Below, piece after piece: positions 36,994-46,499 of a DNA stretch of 64,000 nt. This DNA comes from JAOUEA01 sp963790335 (GTDB lineage Bacteria; Actinomycetota; UBA4738; HRBIN12). Both the position numbers and the translations under genes were made by a program. Under the pieces are notes generated by a model that saw nothing but the letters and a program-made list of their open reading frames with translations, made no database searches and was not told the DNA's origin. The stretch is taken from NCBI GenBank assembly GCA_963790335.1, contig CAWBOB010000001.1, positions 358,753-422,752 of the forward strand. The letters run 5' to 3'. Each line of letters starts with the position of its first letter. Position 1 is the stretch's first letter.

Positions 36994-37686
36994 TCAGCGA
37001 GACCCTCGACGCCGGAGCGCGTCGAGATCGGGGATCACGACCTCGTGGCCCCGCACGTCGAGGAGGCCACGCGACTCGAACGACCGCAAGATCTGGTTCA
37101 CGCTCTGGCGCGACCCCCCGACCATCTCCGCGAGCTCGGTCTGCGTGAACGGAAGCGCGAGCACGACCGCGTCACCTTCGACGCGGCCGTCGCGGTCGGC
37201 GAGCGTGGCGATGGTCTTGGCGAGCCGCCCGGCGAGGTCGAGGAAGACGAGGTCCGACGTCTGCTCGGTGATGCGGCGCGCGAGCCCGCCGAGCGCTCGC
37301 AGCATGCCGTCGGCGACCCCGGGGTGGCGGTGCACGGCGTCGAGCAACGTGGCCCGATCGAGCGCGACCAGCGTCGTCGGCTCGATCGCCGTCGCCGAGG
37401 CCGACCTCGGCCTCCCGTCGACGGCGGTCAGCTCTCCGAAGGCGTCGGGCGATCGCAGGGTTGCGAGCACCATCTCGCCGCCGTCCCCGGACGACACCCA
37501 CACCTTCACGAGTCCTTCGGCGATCACGTGCAGCGAGTCGCCCTCGTCACCCTGGCGGAAGATGTGCCGCCCGCGCTCGAACTCCAGACGTGTCGCGCGT
37601 TCCGCGAGGAACTGCAACGCCTTCGGTGCGAGATCGACGAACAAGGCGGAGTTCGCGAGGAGCGGGGCGTTGTCGGTCGCGGTCAC
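36994..37686 (-). CDS. Crp/Fnr-family transcription regulator
   Basis: A 230-residue regulator. The cNMP-binding beta-roll covers residues about 15-130 (RHIFRQGDEGDSLHVIAEGL and phosphate cassette FGELTAVDGRPRSASATA); the Arg of the cassette is kept, so cAMP or cGMP could bind. A dimer helix follows and the winged helix reads LPFTQTELAEMVGGSRQSVN with recognition helix QSVNQILRSFESRG. GTG 37686 gives the usual start. It is divergent from the MFS-cNMP fusion with only 65 bases between, so it may regulate that gene and itself. Three cyclase-type genes in the window could supply the ligand. Confidence 0.9.
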   Translation of the reverse strand: MTATDNAPLLANSALFVDLAPKALQFLAERATRLEFERGRHIFRQGDEGDSLHVIAEGLVKVWVSSGDGGEMVLATLRSPDAFGELTAVDGRPRSASATAIEPTTLVALDRATLLDAVHRHPGVADGMLRALGGLARRITEQTSDLVFLDLAGRLAKTIATLADRDGRVEGDAVVLALPFTQTELAEMVGGSRQSVNQILRSFESRGLLDVRGHEVVIPDLDALRRRGSR

Positions 37687-37751
37687 ATGCGCGAGCCTCG
37701 CAGGAACCTGCGGGATCCCGCAACCCCTCCCCGCAGGGGTACGGTGCGCCG

Positions 37752-39526
37752 GTGGACGCCGACGGCGGTGCACCTACGGACGAGGTCGTCACCGATACGC
37801 CTGGGGCGGTGATGGCCGAGCTGCGCGCTTCGGCCCGCGGGTTCGCCCGGTCGTTCCGAACCCCCTCGCTCGCGAAGGCCCTGGTGGCGCTGATCGCGTT
37901 CGGCATGACCGAATGGGCGGCCTACATCGCGCTCATCGTGTACGCCTTCGCGGAAGGTGGCACCGCGAGGGTCGGCCTCGTGTCGACGCTGACGCTGCTC
38001 GTGGCCGCGGTCGTGGCCCCGCTCGGCTCGGTGCTCGGCGATCGCTACCGCCGGGAACGCGTGCTGATCCTCGCCCACGGCGGTCTCGCGATCGGCACGG
38101 GGGTCACCGGGATCGCCATGCTCGCGGCGCTGCCTCCACCCGTCGTCTACGTCGCGGCGATCGTCTCCGCCGCGCTCCTCACGCTCGTCAGGCCGACGCA
38201 CAACGCCGTGCTGCCGGCGCTCGCTCCGACGCCGAGCGACCTCACGGCGGCGTACGCGGCCAGCGGCATGATCGAGAGCGCTTGCGCGTTCCTCGGACCG
38301 CTGCTGGCCACGATCGTGTTCGCGGTCAGCGGTTCGGTGTCGGGACCCGGATCGATCAACGCCGCACTGGCGGTCCTGCTGGTGCTCGGCACCGGGCTGG
38401 TCGCCACGATCCCAGCCGTCGAGCCTCAGGGAACGGCTGGAGGTGCCGCTGCCCCGCGTCCGGCACTGCGTCGTGAGGTGTCCGAGGGCGTCCGCACGGC
38501 CTGGCACGACCCTCGCGCCCGGCTGCTCGTCGGACTGCTCGGCATGTGGACCTTCGTGCTGGGCGTGATCGACGTGCTGATCGTGGTGCTGGCGTTCGAG
38601 GTGCTCGGCACCGGCGACGCCGGCGTCGGGTTGATGAACGTCTCGATCGGACGTCGGATCGATCCTCGGTGCGATGGTCGCCGTCGTGATGACGGGTCGC
38701 CGCCGCCTCGCGGGCTCGTTCCGGTCGGGATTGCTGGTGACCGGTGCTCCGGTCGCGGCGACCGCGATCGTGCCGGTCGCTGCCGGGCCGCTGTTCGCGT
38801 TCTCGTCGGCGGGCATGTCGCTCAGCAACGTCGCCGGCATCACGATGCTGCAGCGGCTGATCCCCGACGCCAAGCTCACCAGGGTGCTCGGGGTGTTGGA
38901 GTCGATGTACATGGGCGGTGAGGGACTCGGAGCCCTCGCAGCGTCGGTCGCCGTCGTTTCGTTCGGACCTCGATGGACCTTGGCGGTGGGCGGTCTGCTG
39001 TTGCCGGTGATCATGCTCGCCGTCGGGCGCCGCCTCGCGAACCTCGACGTCGGGGTCCGGGTGCCCGAGCAGGAGCTGGCCGTGCTGCGCCGCACCCGCA
39101 TCTTCTCGGTGTTGCCGGGACCGGCGTTGGAACGGCTCGCGCGCAACGCCGTGCCGGTGCATGTGGAAGCCGGGACCACCGTGATCCGTGAAGGCGACGC
39201 CGGCGATCGCTACTTCGCGGTCGCGAGCCGGCTCGGTCGAGGTCTCGCAAGACGGCGCTCAGGTCGCGACCCTCGGCCCCGGCGAGGAGTTCGGCGAGAT
39301 CGCCCTGCTGCGCGACGTGCCGCGCACCGCGACGGTGGTGGCGGTCACCGACTCACGGCTGCTCTCGCTGCACCGTGACGAGTTCCTGGCCGCACTGACA
39401 GGCGAGGCGCAGGCGGCGGCACACGAGACGGCGCGCGATCGACTCGAAGGCCCCGAGCGCCGACAACCCCTCTTGACGGGTCAGGTGGGTCTGCGGTATG
39501 CCACGCTCAAGGGTTCTGCTCGGTAG
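37752..39526 (+). CDS. MFS transporter fused to cyclic-nucleotide-binding domain (two inserted bases)
   Basis: Removing one base near 38655 and one near 39232 restores a 590-residue protein. Residues about 30-430 are MFS helices: KALVALIAFGMTEWAAYIAL, LGDRYRRERVLILAHGGLAI (loop A), SAALLTLVRPTHNAVLPALA and, after the first shift, SSAGMSLSNVAGITMLQRLI. The C-terminal cNMP-binding domain has VEAGTTVIREGDAGDRYFAV and the canonical cassette FGEIALLRDVPRTATVVAVT. GTG 37752 has TACGGT six bases upstream and is probably leaderless. Second member of the same fusion type as 24898-26592. Suggested role: an exporter whose activity is set by cAMP/cGMP. Confidence 0.8.
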
Positions 39527-39545
39527 CATCGGTAAGGGGGAGAGC

Positions 39546-40462
39546 ATGAAACGTGTGTCGATCGCTGTCGTGGCGATGTTCGGCCTCGTTGCCACGAACA
39601 CGCCGGCCCAGGCGACGTTCCCTGGAGGGAACGGGAGAGATCGCCTACTACGACTACTTGAGAGACCCGAAACAGATCTTCTCGATCGACCCCGACGGCT
39701 CGGGCACGACGCAGCTGACGGGCGGATCGTGGCACAGCCAGCATCCCGCATGGTCGGCTGACGGCTCGACGATCGTGTACGTGCGATCACGGCGCATCGA
39801 TGCCGGCCGGCACGTGCTCGTCACCATGAACGCCGATGGTTCCGCCAAGACCACGATCTTCCAGGGAAAGGACGACCGCAAGCGGATCCTCGGCCCCGCG
39901 TGGTCGCCTGATGGATCGCGGATCGTCTTCTGCGCTGAAGGGCGCCGCCGCCCGGCGCTGTTCGTGATCGACGCCGAACGGGTCGGGCCTGACGAAGATC
40001 ACGCACGGGACGGCATTTCGACTGCCACCCCTCGTGGTCGCCCGACGGTACGCGGATCGCGTTCGCGACGATCCTCGGCCGAGCATTTCGCGATCGCGAC
40101 GATGAACACCGACGGTTCGGGCCGGACCGTCCTCGTCGGACGCGGGTTCAATGATGACCCGGACTGGTCCCCGATGGAACTCCGGATCGTGTTCTTCCGT
40201 TCCAAGGGAGACGATCGCAGCGACATCTTCTCGATCGGCTCCGAGGGCACCGGGCGCATGCGTCTGACGGACACGCCGGGACGGTGGGAATTTTCACCGA
40301 CGTTCTCCCCGACGGACAGCTCGTGGCGTTCTCCCGGGGCCAGGCCCGCAGGCTCCTGGCACCCGGAGACATCTTCACGGTCGCTGCGGACGGCAGCGAT
40401 GAGCGCGAGTGACGAACACCGCCGACGTCGATGAGTACTGGCTGACCTGGCAACCCACCTAG
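39546..40462 (+). CDS. Secreted TolB/WD40-like beta-propeller protein (frameshifts)
   Basis: ATG 39546 has an AAGGGGGA ribosome site. A signal peptide (KRVSIAVVAMFGLVATNTPA) leads to FPGGNGEIAYYDYLRDPKQI once an extra A near 39632 is removed. PD40-type repeats follow: QLTGGSWHSQHPAWSADGST, ILGPAWSPDGSRIVFCAEGR, GRGFNDDPDWSPMELRIVFF and SEGTGRMRLTDTPGRWEFSP. Further shifts occur near 39985-40075 and near 40407, after which DEYWLTWQPT closes the gene. Net excess is two bases. PD40 propellers outside the membrane bind proteins or polysaccharides. Parallel in plan to 35049-36091. Confidence 0.7.
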
Positions 40463-40505
40463 GAAGGCGATCGAGCGCGGGCTGCGGCTGATCGACGTGC
40501 CGGGC

Positions 40506-41363
40506 TCAGTAGTCGTAGAAGCCGCGGCCGCTCTTCCTGCCCAGGTGCCCGGCGTCGACCATGCGCTGCAGTCGTGCCGGTGGCGCGTACATCGGGTCGC
40601 GGAACTCGCCGTGCAGCACCTCGGCGATCTGCAGCACGGTGTCGAGCCCGATGAAGTCGGCGAGTCGCAGCGGCCCCATCGGATGGTTCATGCCGAGGGT
40701 CATGGCGGTGTCGATGTCTTCAGGGCTCGCGAACCCTTGGTCGACCAGGCTGATCGCGGCGCACAGGTACGGGATCACCAGCCGGTTCACGATGAACCCG
40801 GCGTGGTCCTTCGCGACGACCACGGTCTTGCCGAGGCGTTCACCCAACCCGCGCGCGAACGCGACGGTCTCGTCGCTCGTCGTGAGCGACGGCGTCAGCT
40901 CGACGAGGCCCATCACCGGCGGCGGGTTGAAGAAGTGCATGCCGATCACCCGGTCGGGGCGGCGGGTCGCCGCGCCGAGGGTGGCGATCGGGATCGACGA
41001 CGTGTTCGACGCGAGCACGACCTCGTTCTTCGTGACCTCATCGAGCCGGCGGAACGTCTCGAGCTTGATCGCCGGATCCTCGGTCGCCGCCTCGATCACC
41101 AGGTCGACCTCGGCGAAGGCGGCGATGTCGGTCACGCCGCGGACGTGGCCGAGCGCGTCGTCGCGTTCGGCGGCGGTGAGCTTGCCCCGCTCGAGCGCCC
41201 GCGCGGTCGAGGTCTCGATGCGGGTGCGGCCGGCTTCCACGAGCTCGTCGGTTGGCTCGAGGAAGATCGCATCGATGCCCACACGGGCCGCGACCTCGAC
41301 GATGCCCGAGCCCATGAGCCCGCAACCCACCACGCCGACGGTTCGCACGTCCTTCGCGTCCAC
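40506..41363 (-). CDS. 3-hydroxybutyryl-CoA dehydrogenase family
   Basis: A 285-residue 3-hydroxyacyl-CoA dehydrogenase. The NAD site is VGVVGCGLMGSGIVEVAARV, followed by ASNTSSIPIATLGAATRRPD and IGMHFFNPPPVMGLVELTPS with the catalytic His; the C-terminal domain has FIVNRLVIPYLCAAISLVDQ, DTAMTLGMNHPMGPLRLADF and ends GRKSGRGFYDY. It oxidises (S)-3-hydroxyacyl-CoA to 3-ketoacyl-CoA, or the reverse, in fatty-acid or butyrate-type metabolism. The start is GTG 41363 behind AGGAGG. It is a single-gene unit. Confidence 0.92.
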   Translation of the reverse strand: MDAKDVRTVGVVGCGLMGSGIVEVAARVGIDAIFLEPTDELVEAGRTRIETSTARALERGKLTAAERDDALGHVRGVTDIAAFAEVDLVIEAATEDPAIKLETFRRLDEVTKNEVVLASNTSSIPIATLGAATRRPDRVIGMHFFNPPPVMGLVELTPSLTTSDETVAFARGLGERLGKTVVVAKDHAGFIVNRLVIPYLCAAISLVDQGFASPEDIDTAMTLGMNHPMGPLRLADFIGLDTVLQIAEVLHGEFRDPMYAPPARLQRMVDAGHLGRKSGRGFYDY

Positions 41364-41479
41364 GATCCTCCTGTCTCCCCGCCGTCGTTGTCGGCGCCGA
41401 GCTTACGGAGGAACGTCGCCGATGTCCTCGGAGACGCTCTCTTCCAGCGATCCCAGACGTGCGATGTCGGCGTCGGGCC

Positions 41480-41485
41480 TACAAT
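41480..41485 (+). promoter_or_regulatory. -10 box TACAAT of the CopC/CopD operon
   Basis: TACAAT lies seven bases before ATG 41493, giving a leaderless message that would carry the following eight closely spaced genes. Confidence 0.5.
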
Positions 41486-41492
41486 CGGAGCG

Positions 41493-42086
41493 ATGAGCGG
41501 TTCGCACCCTCGCCATGTCGCGGTCACGCTCGGTGTCGCCGGTGCCGGGCTCGTAGCGGGGCACTCGCTCGCCTACGCGATCGGGTCGCCGCACGCGACC
41601 GCGCGCGACGAGCTGCTCGCCGCCACCGGGCACGGGTACCTGCCGTACGCGAGCCAGGTCGCGATGCTCGCCGGCGCCACCGCGATCGTCGGGCTGTTCG
41701 CCGCGCGGCTCGCCCGACGGCGGGCATCACGGCGGTCGTTCGGCGCCGACGTCGCGAGCCTCGCGGCCGTGCAGTCGGTGGCGTTCGTGGTGATGGAGTC
41801 GGGCGAGCGCCTGCTCTCGGGTGCGTCGCTGCACGACCTCACACACACGCCGTTGCTCGCGGTCGGACTCGCGGTGCAGATCGTGCTCGCCGTCGCGGGC
41901 GCCCTCACGCTCCGGCTCACCGAGCGGGCCGCCGCGTCGATCGAGCCACTCAGCCCGCACGGCCGTGCCTCCTTCCGGTCGGCCGTTGCGGTGCTCACCC
42001 TCCAGCGGCTCGTGCCGCCCGTGCGTCTCGCAACGCGGTCGATCCAGAGCCGAGCTCCTCCCCCGCTTCCCTGCTTCGACACCTGA
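41493..42086 (+). CDS. Integral membrane protein, four TM helices
   Basis: A 197-residue membrane protein not assigned to a known family. Helices are seen at VAVTLGVAGAGLVAGHSLAY, SQVAMLAGATAIVGLFAARL, ASLAAVQSVAFVVMESGERL and TPLLAVGLAVQIVLAVAGAL. Several histidines lie at membrane borders (GHSLAY, SPHATARDEL, TGHGYLPY, SLHDLTHTPL), which could bind a metal. The C-terminus is basic and proline-rich. It is the first gene of the run that leads into CopC/CopD genes, so a metal-transport accessory role is inferred. Confidence 0.75.
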   Translation: MSGSHPRHVAVTLGVAGAGLVAGHSLAYAIGSPHATARDELLAATGHGYLPYASQVAMLAGATAIVGLFAARLARRRASRRSFGADVASLAAVQSVAFVVMESGERLLSGASLHDLTHTPLLAVGLAVQIVLAVAGALTLRLTERAAASIEPLSPHGRASFRSAVAVLTLQRLVPPVRLATRSIQSRAPPPLPCFDT

Positions 42087-42159
42087 TCCACTCCGGCGCC
42101 TGCGCCCGTCCGCAGGGCACACGGCGCGGTGCATCGACAGGGAAGGGAGTGTTCATGCG

Positions 42160-42846
42160 ATGCGACATCCACGCGTGCGCGGCGTCGCTCACGTCGCGAT
42201 GGCCGCCGGGTTCGTGCTGCTGGCGGCCGCTCCGGCCTGGGCGCACGGCGATGTCACCCAGGGCGGGCTGGTGCTCACGATCGGGTTCGCCCAGGAACCG
42301 GCGTTCGCCGGCCAGCCCAACGCGGTCCAGGTGGTCGTCGAGCATGACGGCGAACCGGTGACCGACCTCCGTCCCGGCGACATGGCGGTCGAGATCACCT
42401 ACGGGGACGAGACCTCGGAGTCCATGGACCTGGAGCCGGCGTTCTTCCTGGAAGCCGGGACGGTCGTGTCCGGAGAGGCCGGCGACTACCGCGCCGATTT
42501 CGTGCCGTCGCAGCCGGGGAAGTACACCTTCCACGTGACGGGAGAGATCGACGGCGAGCAGGTCGACGAGGAGATGACCTCCGGGCCGCAGACGTTCGCA
42601 ACGGTCGAGGATGCGTCGTCGATGACCTTCCCCGCCGTCGATGCGCCGTCGATCGACGAGATCGTGTCGCGGATCGACGCCGAGAGCGCGCGGGCGGCCG
42701 ACGGCGTCGCCGCGGCCGAGGCTGCGGCGGCATCGGCCGAGCGGGCGGCGTCGACCGCCCGCACGATCGGCATCGTCGGCATCGTGATCGGTGCGATCGG
42801 GGTCGCGCGCGCTCACGCGCTCGCCGCGGCTCGCCGGAAGGCCTGA
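42160..42846 (+). CDS. Exported protein with beta-sandwich domain and C-terminal TM
   Basis: A 228-residue protein. The signal peptide (VAHVAMAAGFVLLAAAPAWA) is cut just before a histidine (AHGDVTQGG), a frequent feature of copper proteins. The mature domain (FAQEPAFAGQPNAVQVVVEH, GEAGDYRADFVPSQPGKYTF, HVTGEIDGEQVDEEM) is an immunoglobulin-like fold resembling YtkA/copper-resistance-associated proteins. A helical segment (ESARAADGVAAAEAAAASAE) precedes a TM helix (TIGIVGIVIGAIGVARA). Likely faces the outside and is membrane-held. Next gene starts nine bases downstream. Confidence 0.75.
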   Translation: MRHPRVRGVAHVAMAAGFVLLAAAPAWAHGDVTQGGLVLTIGFAQEPAFAGQPNAVQVVVEHDGEPVTDLRPGDMAVEITYGDETSESMDLEPAFFLEAGTVVSGEAGDYRADFVPSQPGKYTFHVTGEIDGEQVDEEMTSGPQTFATVEDASSMTFPAVDAPSIDEIVSRIDAESARAADGVAAAEAAAASAERAASTARTIGIVGIVIGAIGVARAHALAAARRKA

Positions 42847-42855
42847 GGCGCCGGC

Positions 42856-43431
42856 GTGCTCGCACATGCAGGCGCCGCCGACGAGTCCCTCTCGGTCGCG
42901 ATCCTGTTCGGCGCGCTCTGGGTCGGTTGGATGGGCTGGTCGAGGCTGAAGGGCACGGCGTTCGCTGGCCTGCCCTCGTGGGCCGGGCCGGCGTTGCTCG
43001 CGACGGCCGCCCTGCTGGTGATCTCGGCAGCCGTCGTCCCTCGTGCGGTGTTCCCGGGTCCAGCCGCCCCGGCGTCATCGCTCGCTCCGTCGGCGACCGG
43101 CCCCAGGCCGGCGTCGACGGCGACGCTCACCTTCCGCAGGCCGGTCGATGGATCGACGGTGCCCGCCGACGAGCTGGAGGTCGTGCTCGACCTTCGGGGA
43201 GGGCGCATCGTCGATGGGGCGAGCACCGTGCTCACGCCCGACACCGGGCACGTGCACCTCGCGCTCGACGGCACGATCGTCTCGATGACCTACGGCGTCG
43301 TGCAGGTCGTCGATCTGGCGGGCGTGTCTCGGGGTTCGCACACGCTGCAGGCCGAGTACGTGGCTGCCGACCACGCACCGTTCGCCCCCAGGGTCACCAC
43401 GGCGGTGCGGTTCGAGACGGTGACACCATGA
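42856..43431 (+). CDS. Membrane-anchored protein with His/Asp beta-domain, paralogue of 45466-45918
   Basis: A 191-residue protein starting at GTG 42856. Two hydrophobic stretches occur near the N-terminus (VAILFGALWVGWMGWSRLKG and PALLATAALLVISAAVVPRA). The outer domain is STATLTFRRPVDGSTVPADE, then TGHVHLALDGTIVSMTYGVV and EYVAADHAPFAPRVTTAVRF. The same domain, with GHLHVMLDGSLVSMTSGTSQ and EFVAADHAPFDPRVLTAVSF, is found in the lipoprotein two genes downstream, so the operon contains a duplicated module. The HVHLALDG and ADHAPF motifs could ligate metal. Its stop overlaps the CopC/CopD start (ATGATG). Confidence 0.75.
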   Translation: MLAHAGAADESLSVAILFGALWVGWMGWSRLKGTAFAGLPSWAGPALLATAALLVISAAVVPRAVFPGPAAPASSLAPSATGPRPASTATLTFRRPVDGSTVPADELEVVLDLRGGRIVDGASTVLTPDTGHVHLALDGTIVSMTYGVVQVVDLAGVSRGSHTLQAEYVAADHAPFAPRVTTAVRFETVTP

Positions 43432-45469
43432 TGGGCACACGCAGCGACGCGATCCGGTGCATCGCGAGGACTGCGTCGGCGTGGGCGATCGGGTCGGTGT
43501 TGGTCGTCGCGCTCGCGCCCGCGGCGTCGGCGCACGCCGCGTTCGTCTCGTCGGATCCGGCCGACGGCGCCACCCTCGCGGCCGCTCCCGCGTCGATCAC
43601 GATGTCGTTCACCGAGCCCCCCGACCCCGACCTGTCGTCGGTAACGGTGCTGGAGGCCGGCGGGGCCGTCGTCGAGACCGGACCGTTGCGGCGAGGCGCG
43701 GGCGCGCGTTCGCTCGAGCTCGAGCTGCCCGGAGATCTCGGTGACGGCGTGTACACCGTCTCGTGGGTCGTGGTCTCCGAGGCCGACGGGCATCTCACAC
43801 CGGGCGTCTTCGCCTTCGGTGTCGGTGTCGAGCCGGGCGAGGTGCAGGCCGCGCCGGCGGCGGCGCCGGCTGCTGCACCCGGTCCCTCACCGCTCGCCGT
43901 CGTGGGCAAGACGCTCCTGTACCTGGGCCTCGCGCTCGCGATCGGCATCGCCGTCACGGCGCTCGCCGCGTTCGGTGGCGAGGTGGCGAACCGGCGCACG
44001 GTGCTGCCGTTGGCAGGCATCGCGGCGAGCGTGGGTGCGGTCGTCATGACCCTCGCGGAAGCCGACGTCGTCGGGGCATCGATCATGGACCTGCTCGCGT
44101 CGTCGGCCGGCCGCGCGTATGCCTGGCTGCTGGCGGCGGCCGCGCTCACCATGGTCGCCGCGCTCGTCGCGAGCCGGTCGACGGCGCGCGCTTGCCCTGG
44201 TCGCGACGGGGATCGCTGCTGCGGCGGCGATCCTCGCTCGCGCCACGAGCGGACACGCGGCCGCGCTCGAGCCCGCCTGGCCGGCGGAGCTCGCGCAGTC
44301 CGTCCACATGCTCGCCGTGGGCATCTGGATCGGCGGGCTGCTGCCACTGCTCCTGCTCGTACGAGCGCGGGCACACGCTGCGTCCGGCGGCGGCGAGCCC
44401 GCCCCCGTGATCGAGGCGCAGCGCTTCTCCCGCATCGCTGGGTGGGCGGTCCTCGCGGTGGTGCTCACCGGTACGGTACGAGCCGTCGGCGAGGCGGGGG
44501 GCATCGGCGAGGTGCGCACGATGCTCACCGACACGGACTACGGCACCGCCCTCATCGTGAAGGTCGCGATCGCCGCCGGGCTCATCGCGCTCGGCGCGCT
44601 CAACCGCCGCCGTTCGATCCCACGGCTCTCCGGCGACGACGGGCTGCTGCGCCGCATCGTCGCGATCGAGCTCGTCGGCGCGCTCGGAGTCTTCGGGCTC
44701 ACCGGCACCCTCACCAGCCTGAACCCCGACGGCGCGGACGAGCGGCATGCCCCGCAGCATCCACCGTCGATCGCGGCGTCGGGCGCCGACTTCGCCACCA
44801 CCACACGCGTCACGCTCACGGCGTCACCGGGAACGGCGGGACCCAACACGTTCGAGGCGCGCGTCGTCGGCTACGACGACGGCGCCCCGGTCGCAGCCGA
44901 CGAGGTGACCCTGGCGCTCGCTGCGATCGGCCGGCCCGAGATCGAGCCCTCGACGCTTCCGTCTGGAGCCGGCCGGGCACGGCGGGAACGGCGCGCCTTC
45001 GGCCTGGACCGGCACCGGCACGCAGCTCTCGCTCGCAGGGGCATGGGAGGCGGTGGTCCAGGTGCGATCCGGGGCGCGCACGACCGAGGTGCCGCTCGTG
45101 CTCGTCACGCGCGCCCCCCCGGCCCCCTCGACCGTCACGCGGCAACCCGGACTTCCCGAGATCGAGACCTTCACGCTGCCGACCGGAGACCAGCTGGCGA
45201 TCTACCTCGATCCAGCCACCCCGGGCGCGAACGAGCTGCATGTGACGGCGTTCGCCCCTGGAGGCGATGAGCTTCCGCTGTCCGGGATCGTCGTCGTCGC
45301 GGACGGGCCCGACGGGAGCAGGGAGCTGCTGGAGAGCACGCGTCTCACCGCGGGGCACTTCTCGGCCCCTGCCGAGGTACCGGCGGGCAGGTGGCGCTTC
45401 CATGTGGTCGCCACGACCGAAGGCGGTACCGTGCTGCAGGCGACCCACGACCTGGAGGTCGAAGCGTGA
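43428..45469 (+). CDS. CopC-CopD fusion copper protein (two inserted bases)
   Basis: Removing one base near 44190 and one near 44957 gives 679 residues. A signal peptide precedes the CopC domain that begins HAAFVSSDPADGATLAAAPA, with ITMSFTEPPDPDLSSVTVLE and YTVSWVVVSEADGHLTPGVF; the first His and the DGH are its copper ligands. After an Ala/Pro linker about eight CopD helices follow (GKTLLYLGLALAIGIAVTAL, LAQSVHMLAVGIWIGGLLPL, RFSRIAGWAVLAVVLTGTVR). The C-terminal 200 residues form a FixH/YtkA-like domain ending HDLEVEA. Fusions of this type (YcnJ-like) bring copper into the cell or sense it. ATG 43428 overlaps the previous stop. Confidence 0.85.
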
Positions 45470-45918
45470 ACCCGAAGCGAGCTGCCCGCCTGCGACCGGT
45501 CGTGGCGGTCGCCGTCGCGGCGCTCGCGATGACGGCATGCGGCGGCTCCTCAGGTGAGCCATCCGCATCCCCGCCGCCGACGACGTCCGCCGCGCTCGAA
45601 CGACCCACCAGCACCGGGGTGCTGACGATCCTCAGCCCGGAGAACGGCCAGCGCGTGCCGGGCGGCACGGCACGGCTGGAGGTCGACCTGCAGGGGGCGG
45701 AGATCGTCGATCAGACCTCCACCGACCTGCGGCCGGACGAGGGCCACCTGCACGTGATGCTCGACGGCTCGCTCGTCTCGATGACGTCCGGCACGTCGCA
45801 ACAGCTCACGGATCTCACGCCCGGCGAGCATCTTCTGCAGGTCGAGTTCGTCGCGGCCGACCACGCCCCGTTCGACCCGAGGGTGCTCACGGCCGTCTCG
45901 TTCGAGGCCGGGTCGTGA
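45466..45918 (+). CDS. Lipoprotein with duplicated His/Asp beta-domain
   Basis: A 150-residue lipoprotein. GTG 45466 overlaps the preceding stop; the signal RLRPVVAVAVAALAMTAC ends with the lipobox cysteine at about residue 25, followed by GGSSGEPSAS and a Pro/Thr linker. The domain (VLTILSPENGQRVPGGTARL, DEGHLHVMLDGSLVSMTSGT, EFVAADHAPFDPRVLTAVSF) is about half identical to the outer domain of the protein at 42856-43431. The HLHVMLDG pattern recalls the DUF4399-type family. A copper or other metal carrier at the outer membrane face is inferred from the operon. Confidence 0.78.
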   Translation: MNPKRAARLRPVVAVAVAALAMTACGGSSGEPSASPPPTTSAALERPTSTGVLTILSPENGQRVPGGTARLEVDLQGAEIVDQTSTDLRPDEGHLHVMLDGSLVSMTSGTSQQLTDLTPGEHLLQVEFVAADHAPFDPRVLTAVSFEAGS

Positions 45919-46499
45919 AGGCGCCGGGCGTGAGCGCACCGGGCGTGAGGGCCACCGGTCTCGACGTGCCGGTCGCCGCCATGCTCGCCCTCGCCGTCGC
46001 GCTGTTGCTCGCGCGCGCCTGGTCACCGACCTTCGGCTCCCTCGGGCGGGTGGCGGGGCTCACCCTCACGCTCGTCGCGGTCCTCGTCGGGTCGCTGCTC
46101 GTGCCCGTCGCAGCGGGGCGCGCGCGGCTGCACCCGGGCCTCGTGCTCGGCATCGGCGTCGGCGCCGTGGCGCTCGCCCTGCTCGCCTCGGGACGGCCGG
46201 TCGCCGCTCCCATCGGCGCATGGGCGATGCCGCTCACCGTGCTGGCCGCCGTAGCCGAGGAGGCGCTGTTCCGCCGCACGATGTACGCCACCCTCGAGCG
46301 GCGAGGCGCGGTCGTCGCGATCGGCGTGACCGCGCTCGTCTTCGCCGCGATGCACGTGCCGATCTACGGCGTGGCCGTGTTCCCGGTCGACCTGGGTGCC
46401 GGCGCGCTGCTCTCGTGGCAACGGTGGGCATCGGGAAGTTGGGCCGCTCCCGCCGCCACCCACGCAGCCGCCAACATCGCGATGACGGTGCTGCGATGA
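45915..46499 (+). CDS. CPBP-family intramembrane metalloprotease
   Basis: A 194-residue, six-helix membrane protein. The CPBP/Abi motif 1 is AEEALFRRTMYATLE (EExxxR), motif 2 is VFAAMHVPIYG (FxxxH) and the last is THAAANIAMTV (HxxxN). These polar residues in helices form the zinc site of Rce1-type proteases. Bacterial members cut membrane peptides or serve in bacteriocin immunity. GTG 45915 overlaps the lipoprotein stop, so it belongs to the copper-type operon; its substrate may be a neighbour with a signal or TM segment. Confidence 0.85.
   Translation: MKAPGVSAPGVRATGLDVPVAAMLALAVALLLARAWSPTFGSLGRVAGLTLTLVAVLVGSLLVPVAAGRARLHPGLVLGIGVGAVALALLASGRPVAAPIGAWAMPLTVLAAVAEEALFRRTMYATLERRGAVVAIGVTALVFAAMHVPIYGVAVFPVDLGAGALLSWQRWASGSWAAPAATHAAANIAMTVLR

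Noticed and set aside
24898..40462. Programmed ribosomal frameshifting
   Set aside because: The shifts are numerous, lie at unrelated sequences without slippery heptamers or shared structures, and occur in unrelated gene families. Inserted-base errors explain them better.
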